Positions 34,323-43,800 of a stretch of DNA of 64,000 nucleotides are shown here, in pieces. Origin of the DNA: Roseateles_B sp041905785 (GTDB lineage: Bacteria; Pseudomonadota; Gammaproteobacteria; Burkholderiales; Burkholderiaceae_C); the NCBI GenBank assembly GCA_041905785.1, contig JAYRKJ010000012.1:113590-177589 (forward strand), given 5' to 3'. How positions within the stretch are numbered: position 1 is the first letter of the stretch; each line of letters begins with the position of its first letter. Position numbers and translations under genes: made by a program. Under the pieces are notes generated by a model that searched no databases, was not told the DNA's origin, and worked only from the letters and a program-made list of their open reading frames with translations.

Positions 34323-35660
34323 ATGAAGACCCACTTCGAGGTGGTGGCCGCGGCAGCGCTGGCCGCCATGCTGGGCTGCACCCTGCCCGCCCCCGTCCTT
34401 GCCGCCAGCGGTGCCCATGCCGACGCCGGTGCTGCGCCCGACAGCGCGACTGCCCAGGACCTGACGACAGGCTGGCAGATGAACCCGGCTCAGCAGTACT
34501 TGCAGCTGAACTGGGCCTATGGTCCGCAGCGTCGCGAGACAGTGATGAGCCGCGTCCAGTACGGCCTGACGCTGGAGTTCGCCCATGGCGAGGACTTGCT
34601 GCTGCGCTCCGAGACGCGCAGCAACTTCTACGTTGACAAGGACCACCAGGCGCAAGCCCGCGGCCGACGGCTGGCGTCGCACACCGAAGTGCGGGACTTC
34701 TTCGTGCAGAAGAACATGGGGCGCAGCACCTTCCGTCTGGGACGCCAGTTCATCAACTGGTCCGAGATGGAGGCCCTGGGCTTCCTGAGCGACATCAACC
34801 CGCGCGACTTCAACGAGTTCGTCTACCCCTCCACCACGGACAGCTCCATCACCGAGAGCCGCCTGTCCGTCGAGCACTTCGGCGAGGACGGCCGGCTGAC
34901 GGCCTTCTTCACGCCGCGCGCGCGAGGCCACATCGAGGCCAGGCCCGGCTCCCGCTACGACTTGGAGGCGCAGATCTTCGACGCGTCGCAATTCAGCATC
35001 GAGCCGCGGCGGGAGCGCAAGGGCGAATGGGGCGCCCGCTACCTGATGAGCTCGGAGCGTGCCGACATCGCCCTGATCGCTGCCCGGCTGGTGAGCAACG
35101 ACGGCCTCTACAGCGCGCTGGGCGAGCAGGGCGGCCGCGTGCTGCTGTCCAAGCGGCACGAGTCCTACGGACTGCTGGGCCTGAGCGCCAACCGCAGCTT
35201 CGGGCGCTGGACCCTGCGCACCGAGCTGGGCCTGGAGAAGGGCCGCAAGTACCAGGTGGCGCCGGAGCGCTTCGCCGTCGACAGCGAGCCGCTGTCCCGC
35301 GACCAGCGCAATGTGGTGCTCAGCCTTGAGTACATGGACCCGAGCAACACGCTCTACCACGTCGAGCTGTCCGAGCGCCGCATCCAGGGCTGGACGCCGG
35401 AGATCGGCCAGGCGCGCAGCAAGCACGAGTTCTTCTTCCTGTACCGGACCAACCTGCTGCGCAACCTGCTGGACGTTGAATACACCTACTACCGCGACAT
35501 GGGCGCCGGCCTCGGCATCCACCGCGGCAAGTTCGCCTACGAGATCGACGACCGGACGCGGATCACCCTGCAGCTGGATCGCTTCCAGGTGCCCCGGCGC
35601 GACGTGCTGCCGCTGCCGGACATGGACCGGGCGGCCCTGTTCCTGCAACACATGTTCTGA
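34323..35660 (+). CDS. Outer-membrane beta-barrel (DUF1302-like)
   Basis: 445 residues, ATG 34323. An N-terminal signal peptide (hydrophobic stretch ending PAPVLAA) is followed by alternating amphipathic strands. FRLGRQFINWSEMEALGFLSDINPRDFNEF is the conserved strand-turn of DUF1302/exporter-associated barrels, and the protein ends in a terminal aromatic Phe (LFLQHMF), as is usual for barrel assembly. Together with the MMPL and LolA-like proteins it suggests a dedicated path across the outer membrane. Actual substrate unknown. Confidence 0.75.
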   Translation: MKTHFEVVAAAALAAMLGCTLPAPVLAASGAHADAGAAPDSATAQDLTTGWQMNPAQQYLQLNWAYGPQRRETVMSRVQYGLTLEFAHGEDLLLRSETRSNFYVDKDHQAQARGRRLASHTEVRDFFVQKNMGRSTFRLGRQFINWSEMEALGFLSDINPRDFNEFVYPSTTDSSITESRLSVEHFGEDGRLTAFFTPRARGHIEARPGSRYDLEAQIFDASQFSIEPRRERKGEWGARYLMSSERADIALIAARLVSNDGLYSALGEQGGRVLLSKRHESYGLLGLSANRSFGRWTLRTELGLEKGRKYQVAPERFAVDSEPLSRDQRNVVLSLEYMDPSNTLYHVELSERRIQGWTPEIGQARSKHEFFFLYRTNLLRNLLDVEYTYYRDMGAGLGIHRGKFAYEIDDRTRITLQLDRFQVPRRDVLPLPDMDRAALFLQHMF

Positions 35661-35666
35661 ACTGCG

Positions 35667-36296
35667 ATGCAACGAACCCCACCCTCGAGCCCCAGCGCGC
35701 GCCGCCCTTGCGCGTCATCCCAACCCACGAACATCAGCCGCCGCACCTGGACGCGTGGCCTGGTGGCGAGCTTCTCAGCCCTTACCTGGTGCAACTGCAT
35801 GGCTCAACCCATTCAATGGTACGAACGACCCGGGCAATGGTTCCGCAACATCCTCTTCGCGCCGCGCGCCAAGGCGCACGCGCCGTTGTCCCTGGGTCGC
35901 CATGCAGACGGCCGGCCGGCCAGCCTGGCCGAGCATGGCGACGGCCTGCTGCTGATCTGCTTCTGGGCGTCCTGGTGCGGCTACTGCCGCAAGGAGCTGC
36001 CTCTGGTCGACCAGGTCGTTCGCAGCCTCAAGTCGCCGCGGCTCAAGGTGCTGGCCGTCAACGTGCATGACGAGCCGCAAAAGGCCGCCGCCTACCTGGA
36101 AGGCAAGGACCTGCAGATGAGCCACAGCCGCGACGTCGATGGCGCGGTGGCCAAGAGCTACGCCCTCAGCCCCCTGCCCACCAGCGTGCTCGTGGACGCC
36201 AAGACGCGGCGCATCCTGCATCGCTGGGAAGGGCTGGCGGAGTCCGCCGAGCTGAGCACCGTGCTCCAAGAACACCTCAAGGCCAGCGCGCGCTGA
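35667..36296 (+). CDS. TlpA-like thioredoxin-fold thiol oxidoreductase
   Basis: 209 residues, ATG 35667, 6 bp after the barrel stop. Thioredoxin motif FWASWCGYCRKELP, conserved cis-Pro region LSPLPTSVLVD. The N-terminus has a twin-arginine-like SRRTW followed by a hydrophobic stretch and a possible MAQ cleavage site, so export is likely. Such proteins reduce or oxidise protein or small-molecule disulfides in the periplasm. In a cluster that installs cysteine it could act on the thiol of the product or on exporter parts (inference). Confidence 0.8.
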   Translation: MQRTPPSSPSARRPCASSQPTNISRRTWTRGLVASFSALTWCNCMAQPIQWYERPGQWFRNILFAPRAKAHAPLSLGRHADGRPASLAEHGDGLLLICFWASWCGYCRKELPLVDQVVRSLKSPRLKVLAVNVHDEPQKAAAYLEGKDLQMSHSRDVDGAVAKSYALSPLPTSVLVDAKTRRILHRWEGLAESAELSTVLQEHLKASAR

Positions 36297-36354
36297 AGCG
36301 CCTGGCATCCCTCAAAGAGAAACGGCCCAGCGCCGCCGTGGATGGAGACTCACC

Positions 36355-39300
36355 ATGACGACTGACAAGCCCCTGCCTCAACACTACCCGCTGCTGCCGC
36401 AGCAGCGCCGCCTCTACGCACTGGACATGCTGGGCAGTGCCACCGCCTACAGCTTCCCGCTGGTCTACGAGATCAATGGCCCGGTGGAGGCGCAGCGTCT
36501 TCAGCAGGCGCTGCAGGCCGTGGTCGACGCGCGCCCGGTCTACCGCGCCAACTTCCGCATGGAGGAGGGCGTTCCGGTGCAGCTGATCGCCTCGCAGCGC
36601 CGCCTCACGCTGGAGCTGGACACCGTGCCGGACGCTGATCCGCAGGCCTTGTTCGAGGCCTGGCGCCGCCCCTTCGACCTGGCGAGCGACCTGCTGCTGC
36701 GGGCGCGCCTGGTCAAGACGGGCGAATCGCGTCACGTGCTGCTGCTGGACCTGCACCACATCATCACCGACCTGCACTCCCTGGATCTGCTGCTCGCCGA
36801 CCTGGCCCTGGCCTACGCCGGCGAGACCCTGGCGCCTGAGCCCATGCCCTATGCCGAGCTGCTGCAGCAGCCCGCCGCGCAGGACAGCGCCGAGGCAATG
36901 GCCGCGCATGAGCGCTTCTGGCTGGAGCAGTTTTCCCAGGGCAGCTCGGTGGGCTCGCTGCCCGCGGACGCCGAGCGGCCTGCGCTGCAGAACTTCCACG
37001 GCGCACATCGCCGGTTCGAGCTGCGCGCGGAGACCTGGGTGCCGCTGCAGCAACGCTGCCGGCAGCTGCACGTGGACGAACGCAGCTATCTGCTCGCCGC
37101 CTTCCAGCTCTTCGTGGCCAAGCTCGGTGGTGACCCCAAGCTGGCAATCGGCTTCATCGAGCACGGCCGGCCGCAGGCCTGGCAGGAGCACATGCACGGC
37201 ATGTTCGTCCGCACGCAGGCCCTGCCCTGCGCGCAGCCCGGCGTGCAGCGCTTCGACGAGCACCTGATCCGCCTGCACGAACGCTTGGCCCAGGCCCAGG
37301 GGCATGCCGCCTATGGCCTGGACCGGCTGGTCGAGCGCCTGGGCGTGGCGCGGGACGCCAGTCGCAACCCCCTGTTCGACCTCTGCTTCCTCTTCAAGCC
37401 GGCCGAGCATGGACGTCTGGCGCTGCCCGGCTGCACGGTGCGAGCGCTGGCGGTGGACACCCACCATTCCAAGTTCGATCTGAGCCTGGTCGTGCAGCCG
37501 CATGAAGGCGGGCTGAGTGCGGCCTTCGAATACAACACCAAGCTCTTCGGCGCGCCCACCATCGAGCGCTTCCTGCATGCCTTCCTGCTGCTGCTGAACA
37601 GCACGCAGTATCGACCGGATGCCAGCCTGGCCAGCCTCTCCCTGCTCAGCGACCGCGAGCAGGACGATCGCTGGCATGCCTCGCGCGGCCCAGCCCGCCC
37701 GGTGCAGCGCCTGACCATGCAGGCGCTGTTCGAGCGGGCCCTGAGCGAGCACCCGCAGCGGATCGCCGTTGAGTCGGCCGGCGCAAGCCTGACGTACGCC
37801 GAGCTGGGTGCGCGCGTGCACCGCCTGGCCCGCCGGTTGCGGAGCCTGGGCGTCGGCCGCGGCCGCATGGTGGGCGTGGTGAGCGAGCATGGCTGGGAAC
37901 AGGCCGCCGCGACCATGGCCATTCTTTGCGCGGGCGGGGTCTACGTGCCCCTGCATCCCGAGTTGCCGCGCAGCCGTCTGGCGGACCTGTGCAAGGCCTG
38001 CGACATCGAGCTGCTGCTCACCCAGAGCTGGCTGCAGGATCGCGTGGCCTGGCCTGAGGGTCTGCAACGCCTCGCCGTCGATGAGCTGCAGGACTGCGCG
38101 CAGGAAGCAGAGCTGCCCTTGGACCCTGTGCAGACGCCCGAAGACATGGCCTACGTCATCTTCACCTCCGGGACCACCGGCATGCCCAAGGGCGTGGTGA
38201 TCGACCACCTGGCCGCCGTCAACACCCTGCTGGACGTGAACCGCCGCTACGGCGTGGGCCCGGGGGACAAGGTACTGGCGCTGTCCAACCTGAACTTCGA
38301 CCTTTCGGTCTACGACATCTTCGGCACATTGGCAGCCGGCGCGACCGTGGTGTACCCGGCGGCCGACTCGGCCAAGGACCCGGCACACTGGCTGGCGCTG
38401 GTCCGGCGGCATGAGGTGACCGTGTGGAACAGCGTGCCCGCACTGATGGCGCTGCTGTGCGACCAGCCGGGTGCGCAAGACCTGACCCTTCGCTGTGTGA
38501 TGCTGTCTGGCGACTGGATCCCCGTCAACCTGCCGGCGCACATCCGCTCGATCTGCAGGGAGGGCGTTGCCGTCCACAGTCTGGGCGGTGCGACCGAGGC
38601 CTCGATCTGGTCCATCACCCACCCCATTGTCGAAGAGGACGGCCAGCGGCACCGCATTCCCTATGGCCGCGCGATGGACAACCAGGAGTTCCATGTGCTG
38701 GATGAAGCCATGAACCCCTGTCCGGACGGGGTGACGGGCGAGCTGTACATCGGCGGCGTGGGGCTGGCGCGCGAGTACTGGCGTGATCCGGAACGCACGG
38801 CGCAGGCCTTCGTTCGCCATCCAGCGCGCGGCTGCCGGCTCTACCGCACGGGCGACCTGGGTCGCTACCTCGGCAACGGCGAGATCGAGATCCTCGGCCG
38901 GCGCGACCACCAGGTGAAGATCAACGGCTACCGCATTGAGCTGGAAGAGATCGAGGCCATCCTGCTCCAGGCGCCCGGCGTGCGCAAGGCCGCGGTGGCG
39001 GTGCAGGCACACGACGGCCGGCAGCTGCTGTGCGCCTACCTGGTCGAAACCGGGGCCGGGCAGGCCGGCGAGGACCGTGCGCTGATGGAGCACCTGTCCG
39101 CGCAGCTGCCCGAGTACATGGTGCCGCAGCACTACCTGCGGCTGCCCGAGCTGCCGCTGGGCGCCAACGACAAGGTGGACCGTTCCGCCCTGCCCAAGCC
39201 CGAGCTGGCTCCCTGCGTGCAGGGCTACGAGGCCGCCCGCAATGACACCGAGCAATGCCTGGTGGACATCTGGCAGCAGGTGCTGCGCGAGCCGGGCATC

Positions 39301-40842
39301 GGCGTGCACGACAACTTCTTCCGGCTGGGCGGTGATTCGATCAAGGCCATCCAGATCGCCTCGCGCCTGCGCGAGCGGGGCTTCTCGCTGCGGGTGGATG
39401 ACCTGTTCCGCCACGGTTCCATCGCCGAGCTGGCCCCCCATCTGAAGCAGGCTCAGGCGCTGAACGAGAGTGCCATCCAGGGGACGGTGGGCCTGACGCC
39501 CATCTGCCGCTGGTTCCAGGAGCAGGTCCACACCGATGCCCACCACTGGAATCAGGACATCGTGCTGAGCTGGCCCGGTTCGCTGGATGCCGAGGTGCTG
39601 CGCAAGGCCCTGCTGGCGCTGCTTGACCATCACGACCTGCTGCGCGCGCACTATGCGGCGGACCGGCAGGCCCTGGAGGTCGGGCCGCAGGGCAGCGTTC
39701 AGCCGCACTTGGAGGTGCACGAGCTGACGGGCGCGGCGGCCGACGCGCAGATGCTGACCCTGTGCAACGAGGTCCAGGCCAGCCTGGATCTGCAGGCCGG
39801 CCCCTGGCTCAAGGCACTGCTGTTCAAGGACGTGGGCGGCGACCGCGTGGCGCTGGTCGCTCATCACCTGGTGGTCGATGGCATCTCCTGGCGCGTCATT
39901 GCCGAGGACCTGAGCCTGGCCTGCCGACAGCTGCAGAGCGGCCAGGCGCTGCGCTTGCCGGTGCGCAGCCATTCGATGCGCCGCTGGATGGAGGTACTCC
40001 AGCAGGAGGCGCAGGCCCCGCGAAGCCTGGACGAACTGCCTCTGTGGCAGGACATCTGCTCGAAGTTCCCGGCGGGGCGGCCCCTGGGCCGCGTGGGCGA
40101 TGCCCGCCAGCACCAGGTCAGCCTGCATGCGGGCCTGACACGCGAGCTGCTCACCAGCGCGCACCAGGCCTACAACACCGAGATCAACGACCTGCTGCTG
40201 ACGGCGCTGGCCCGCGCCCTGCACCGGGTTCGCGGCGACGAGGCCTTGTGCCTGCAGCTGGAAGGCCATGGCCGCGAGCCGCTGCAGGACGGCGTGGACA
40301 TCAGCCGCACCGTGGGCTGGTTCACCAGTGCCTATCCGGTGTGCCTGGGCGCCGGCGAGGCCGATGCCGGCACGCACATCCTGCATGTCAAGAAGATGCT
40401 GCGCTCGCTGCCGCGCAAGGGTGTGGGCTTCGGCATCCTGCGCTACCTGGCGGATCTGGGCCCCGAGCAGCGTCAGTCGCTGCAGTACCAGGCGCCGCTG
40501 AACTTCAACTACCTGGGCGAGCTCGGCGGGCGCGTGGACGACGAGGGCGTGCAGTTCGCCTTCGGCACCGCCGGCCAGCGGCGCAGCCCGCGCAGCGAGC
40601 TGCTCGCGCCGCTGGACCTGCAGTGCCTGCTTCAGGACGGCACGCTGCAGCTGCGCTTCAGCTACGACCCGGGTCACTGGCAAGCGGTCGAGGTGGAGTC
40701 GCTGGCCCAGGCCTACCTGGCCGCGCTGGCCGAGCTGGCCGCGCATTGCGCGTCGCGCGAGCAGGTGCACTACACGACCTCCGACTTCGAGATGGCCGAG
40801 GTCGACCAGGACGAGCTGGACCTGATCGCCCGCAGCTTCTGA
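36355..40842 (+). CDS. NRPS, C-A(Cys)-PCP-E
   Basis: 1495 residues, ATG 36355. Condensation domain (1-430) with HHIITD (His135; the usual final Gly of HHxxxDG is Leu), adenylation domain (about 455-960; FTSGTTGMPKG at 603, GGATEASIW, YRTGDLG), carrier protein (LGGDSIKAI, Ser995) and epimerisation domain (about 1040-1490; HHLVVDG at 1170, DISRTVGWFTSAYP, FNYLGEL). Aligned with GrsA, the pocket residues read D-L-Y-N-M-S-L-I-W, the known cysteine code (as in yersiniabactin and pyochelin synthetases). The E domain should give D-Cys. The C domain is not a heterocyclisation domain, since HHxxxD rather than DxxxxD is present, so no thiazoline ring is expected here. It probably accepts the chain from the PKS. 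Confidence 0.92.
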   Translation: MTTDKPLPQHYPLLPQQRRLYALDMLGSATAYSFPLVYEINGPVEAQRLQQALQAVVDARPVYRANFRMEEGVPVQLIASQRRLTLELDTVPDADPQALFEAWRRPFDLASDLLLRARLVKTGESRHVLLLDLHHIITDLHSLDLLLADLALAYAGETLAPEPMPYAELLQQPAAQDSAEAMAAHERFWLEQFSQGSSVGSLPADAERPALQNFHGAHRRFELRAETWVPLQQRCRQLHVDERSYLLAAFQLFVAKLGGDPKLAIGFIEHGRPQAWQEHMHGMFVRTQALPCAQPGVQRFDEHLIRLHERLAQAQGHAAYGLDRLVERLGVARDASRNPLFDLCFLFKPAEHGRLALPGCTVRALAVDTHHSKFDLSLVVQPHEGGLSAAFEYNTKLFGAPTIERFLHAFLLLLNSTQYRPDASLASLSLLSDREQDDRWHASRGPARPVQRLTMQALFERALSEHPQRIAVESAGASLTYAELGARVHRLARRLRSLGVGRGRMVGVVSEHGWEQAAATMAILCAGGVYVPLHPELPRSRLADLCKACDIELLLTQSWLQDRVAWPEGLQRLAVDELQDCAQEAELPLDPVQTPEDMAYVIFTSGTTGMPKGVVIDHLAAVNTLLDVNRRYGVGPGDKVLALSNLNFDLSVYDIFGTLAAGATVVYPAADSAKDPAHWLALVRRHEVTVWNSVPALMALLCDQPGAQDLTLRCVMLSGDWIPVNLPAHIRSICREGVAVHSLGGATEASIWSITHPIVEEDGQRHRIPYGRAMDNQEFHVLDEAMNPCPDGVTGELYIGGVGLAREYWRDPERTAQAFVRHPARGCRLYRTGDLGRYLGNGEIEILGRRDHQVKINGYRIELEEIEAILLQAPGVRKAAVAVQAHDGRQLLCAYLVETGAGQAGEDRALMEHLSAQLPEYMVPQHYLRLPELPLGANDKVDRSALPKPELAPCVQGYEAARNDTEQCLVDIWQQVLREPGIGVHDNFFRLGGDSIKAIQIASRLRERGFSLRVDDLFRHGSIAELAPHLKQAQALNESAIQGTVGLTPICRWFQEQVHTDAHHWNQDIVLSWPGSLDAEVLRKALLALLDHHDLLRAHYAADRQALEVGPQGSVQPHLEVHELTGAAADAQMLTLCNEVQASLDLQAGPWLKALLFKDVGGDRVALVAHHLVVDGISWRVIAEDLSLACRQLQSGQALRLPVRSHSMRRWMEVLQQEAQAPRSLDELPLWQDICSKFPAGRPLGRVGDARQHQVSLHAGLTRELLTSAHQAYNTEINDLLLTALARALHRVRGDEALCLQLEGHGREPLQDGVDISRTVGWFTSAYPVCLGAGEADAGTHILHVKKMLRSLPRKGVGFGILRYLADLGPEQRQSLQYQAPLNFNYLGELGGRVDDEGVQFAFGTAGQRRSPRSELLAPLDLQCLLQDGTLQLRFSYDPGHWQAVEVESLAQAYLAALAELAAHCASREQVHYTTSDFEMAEVDQDELDLIARSF

Positions 40843-40880
40843 CACCCACCCGCAAACACCGAGGAACTTGAGGTCACGCC

Positions 40881-43800
40881 ATGGAAGTCCTGCAGCCTGC
40901 GGCACCTGTGTCCAGGAATATCGTCGACGTGTATCCCCTGTCTCCCATGCAGACGGGGCTGCTGTTCCACTCCCTGCTGGACGAGCAGTCCGGCGCCTAC
41001 TTCGTGCAGATCCGCATGCGCATCCGCGGCGGGCTGGACCTGGCGCTCATGGAGCAGGCCTTCCGCCAGCTCGTTGCCAGCCATGGCGTGCTGCGCACGG
41101 CCATCGTGCACGAGGGCCTGCGCCAGCCGCAGCAACTGGTGCTCAGGAGCCGTGCGGCCCCCTTTGCCTGTCACGACCTCTCGACCCTGGAAGCCGCGCT
41201 GCGCGAGCCGGCGCTGCAGGCGCTGCTGGCCGAGGACCGCGCGCGCCGCTTCGTGCTGGACAAGGATCCGCTGTTCCGCATGATGCTGGTGCGTTGCGAG
41301 GCGGACAGCTTCGAAGCGGTGTTCTCCTTCCACCACATCATCCTGGACGGGTGGTGCATCAACCTGCTGATCGACGGCCTGCTGGGCCTGTATGCCCGGT
41401 TGGCGCAGGGCGAACGTGAACCGCTGCTGCCCTCCGCGCCCTACAAGCACTACATTCGCTGGGTGCGGGCGCAGGACGAAGGCCAGGCCCGCGACTACTG
41501 GCGCGACTACCTGGCCGATGCGCCGCCGCTGGCCATGGTGCCCAAGAAGCCTTGGCGCGGTGAGGAGGCCGGGCCCGAGCCGCTCGCCCTCGAGTCGCAG
41601 CGCTATCTCAATCGCAGCTTCGAGCACGGCTTCTCCGAGGCGCGCACCCGCGCCCTGCAGGCGCTGTGCCGCAGCCAGGGCTTGACACTCAACAGCGCCC
41701 TGCAAACGCTGTGGGGTCTGGCCCTGCAGCGCTACAACCGCAGCCAGGACGTGGTCTTCGGCTGCGTGGTCTCGGGCCGCAGCGACGAGCTGCCGCAGGT
41801 CGAGTCCATGGTCGGCATGATGATCAACACCCTGCCGCTGCGCCTGCGCTGCGAGGGCAGCGAGCCTTTCACGCAAGTGGCCCGGCGCCTGCAGGACGAG
41901 TTCCGGCAGTGCGAGCGGCAGGGGCATCTCGCGCTGGCCGAGATGCAGCGCTGCGCAGGCGGGCAGGGCGAACTCTTCGACACCCTGTTCGTGTTCCAGA
42001 ACCTGCCGGAGCGCAACACACCGGTGTCCGGTCTGCTCATCGAACAGGTGCGGGAGATCGAGCAGACCCACTACGACTTCAGCCTGGTGTTCAAGGTCGG
42101 CGAGGAAATCCGCGTGACCTGCGTCTACAACGGGGCGCGCATCGACGAGGCCCAGGCCCGCGCGGTCATGGGACACCTGCAGGCGCTGATGGACGGCGTG
42201 CTGGCTGCACCCGAGGGGCGTGTGGACGCGCTGGACATCGTCGACGCCGCGGAGCAGGGCCGGCTCCTGCAGGCGCTCAGTGGTCGCAGCGTCCGGCTGC
42301 CCGCGCAGGACGACCTGTGCACACGCTTCCGGCAGGTGGCCAGCGAGCGGCCCGGGCACCCCGCCGTGGTCAACGGCGACCTGATCCTCAGCTATGAAGC
42401 GCTGGACCGCCAGTCGGACGCGCTGGCCCGGCGGCTGCTGGCGCTGGGCGTGCGTGAGGGCGAACTGGTCGGACTGATGCCCGGCCGCCACGCGCGCATG
42501 CTGCTGGGCCTGCTGGCCATCCTGAAGTGCGGCGCGGGCTATGTGCCGCTGGACGCCGCCATGCCGGCACCCCGGCTGGCCCACATCGTGCAGGACACCG
42601 GCATGCGCCACCTGCTGTGGGGAGGCCGCCGTGCCGAGTCGCTGCCGGCGGGCCTGCAAGTGCTGGACCTGGACGCGCTGCTGCAGGACGACGCGCCCGT
42701 GCCCACCCTGCTGCTGCCGACCTGCCATGGCGGCATGCGGGCCTATGTGATCTACACCTCGGGCTCCACGGGGCAGCCCAAGGGCGTGCAGATCTCGCAT
42801 CGCAACGTGCTGAACCTGCACCTGGCGTTCGAGCACGACCTGAACTTCCGCGACGAGCGCATGACGCAGTTCGCGCCCCTGACGTTTGACGCCGCCGCGG
42901 GCGAGATCTTCGTCACGCTGCTCGACGGCAGCACCCTTTACCTGATCCCCGAAGCCATCCAGCAGGAGGTGGACCGCATCCAGTCCTTCCTGGCCGAGAA
43001 CGCCATCAGCTTCGCCAGCTTCCCCCCGGACTTCTTTGCGCACTTCGATCCCGCCTCGCTGCCGCAACTGCGCAGCATCCTGACGGCAGGCTCGCGGCCC
43101 AACGTGGCCACCATCGAGCGCTGGCGCCGGCAGGCGCGCTACATCAATGCCTATGGGCCGACGGAGACCACCGTGCTGTCCACCGCCTGGTGCAGCGACC
43201 AGGCGCCGGCCGAGCAATCGCACCTGTCCATCGGCCAGCCCTTGTGCAACACCCGCTGCTGCGTGATGGACGCGGCGCTGCGCCTGGTGCCGCAGGGCGT
43301 GGCCGGCGAGCTCTGCATCGCGGGCGAGGGCGTCGCCCTGGGCTACCTGAACGAGCCGGCGCTGAACGAGCGGAAGTTCGTCCTCAACCCCTACGTCGAC
43401 GGCGAGCGCATGTACCGCAGCGGCGATCTGGTCCGCCAGCATGCGGACGGCACGCTGGAGTTTCTGGGCCGCATCGACTTCCAGACCAAGATCCGCGGCC
43501 ATCGCGTCGAACCCGAGGAGGTGGAACGCGCGCTGCTGACCGTGCCGGGCGTGGATGAAGCCGTCGTGGAGCCGCGGCTGGTCAATGGCGTGAACTGCCT
43601 GTGCGCCTACTACACGCGCCAGCCGGGGCAGGGCGAGTCCCTGGACGCCCTGGCCCTGCGCGAGGCCCTGGCCGCCACGCTGCCGAGCTACATGCTGCCC
43701 AGCTACTTCATCGCGCTGCCCGCGCTGCCGCAGACCCGGCACTTCAAGGTGGACCGCAAGGCGCTGCCCGATCCGGTCCAGTCCAGCCAGGCCCAGACGT

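Noticed and set aside
36355..37650. A heterocyclisation (Cy) domain in front of the Cys adenylation domain
   Set aside because: The motif is HHIITD (HHxxxD), not the DxxxxD of Cy domains, and an epimerisation domain follows.
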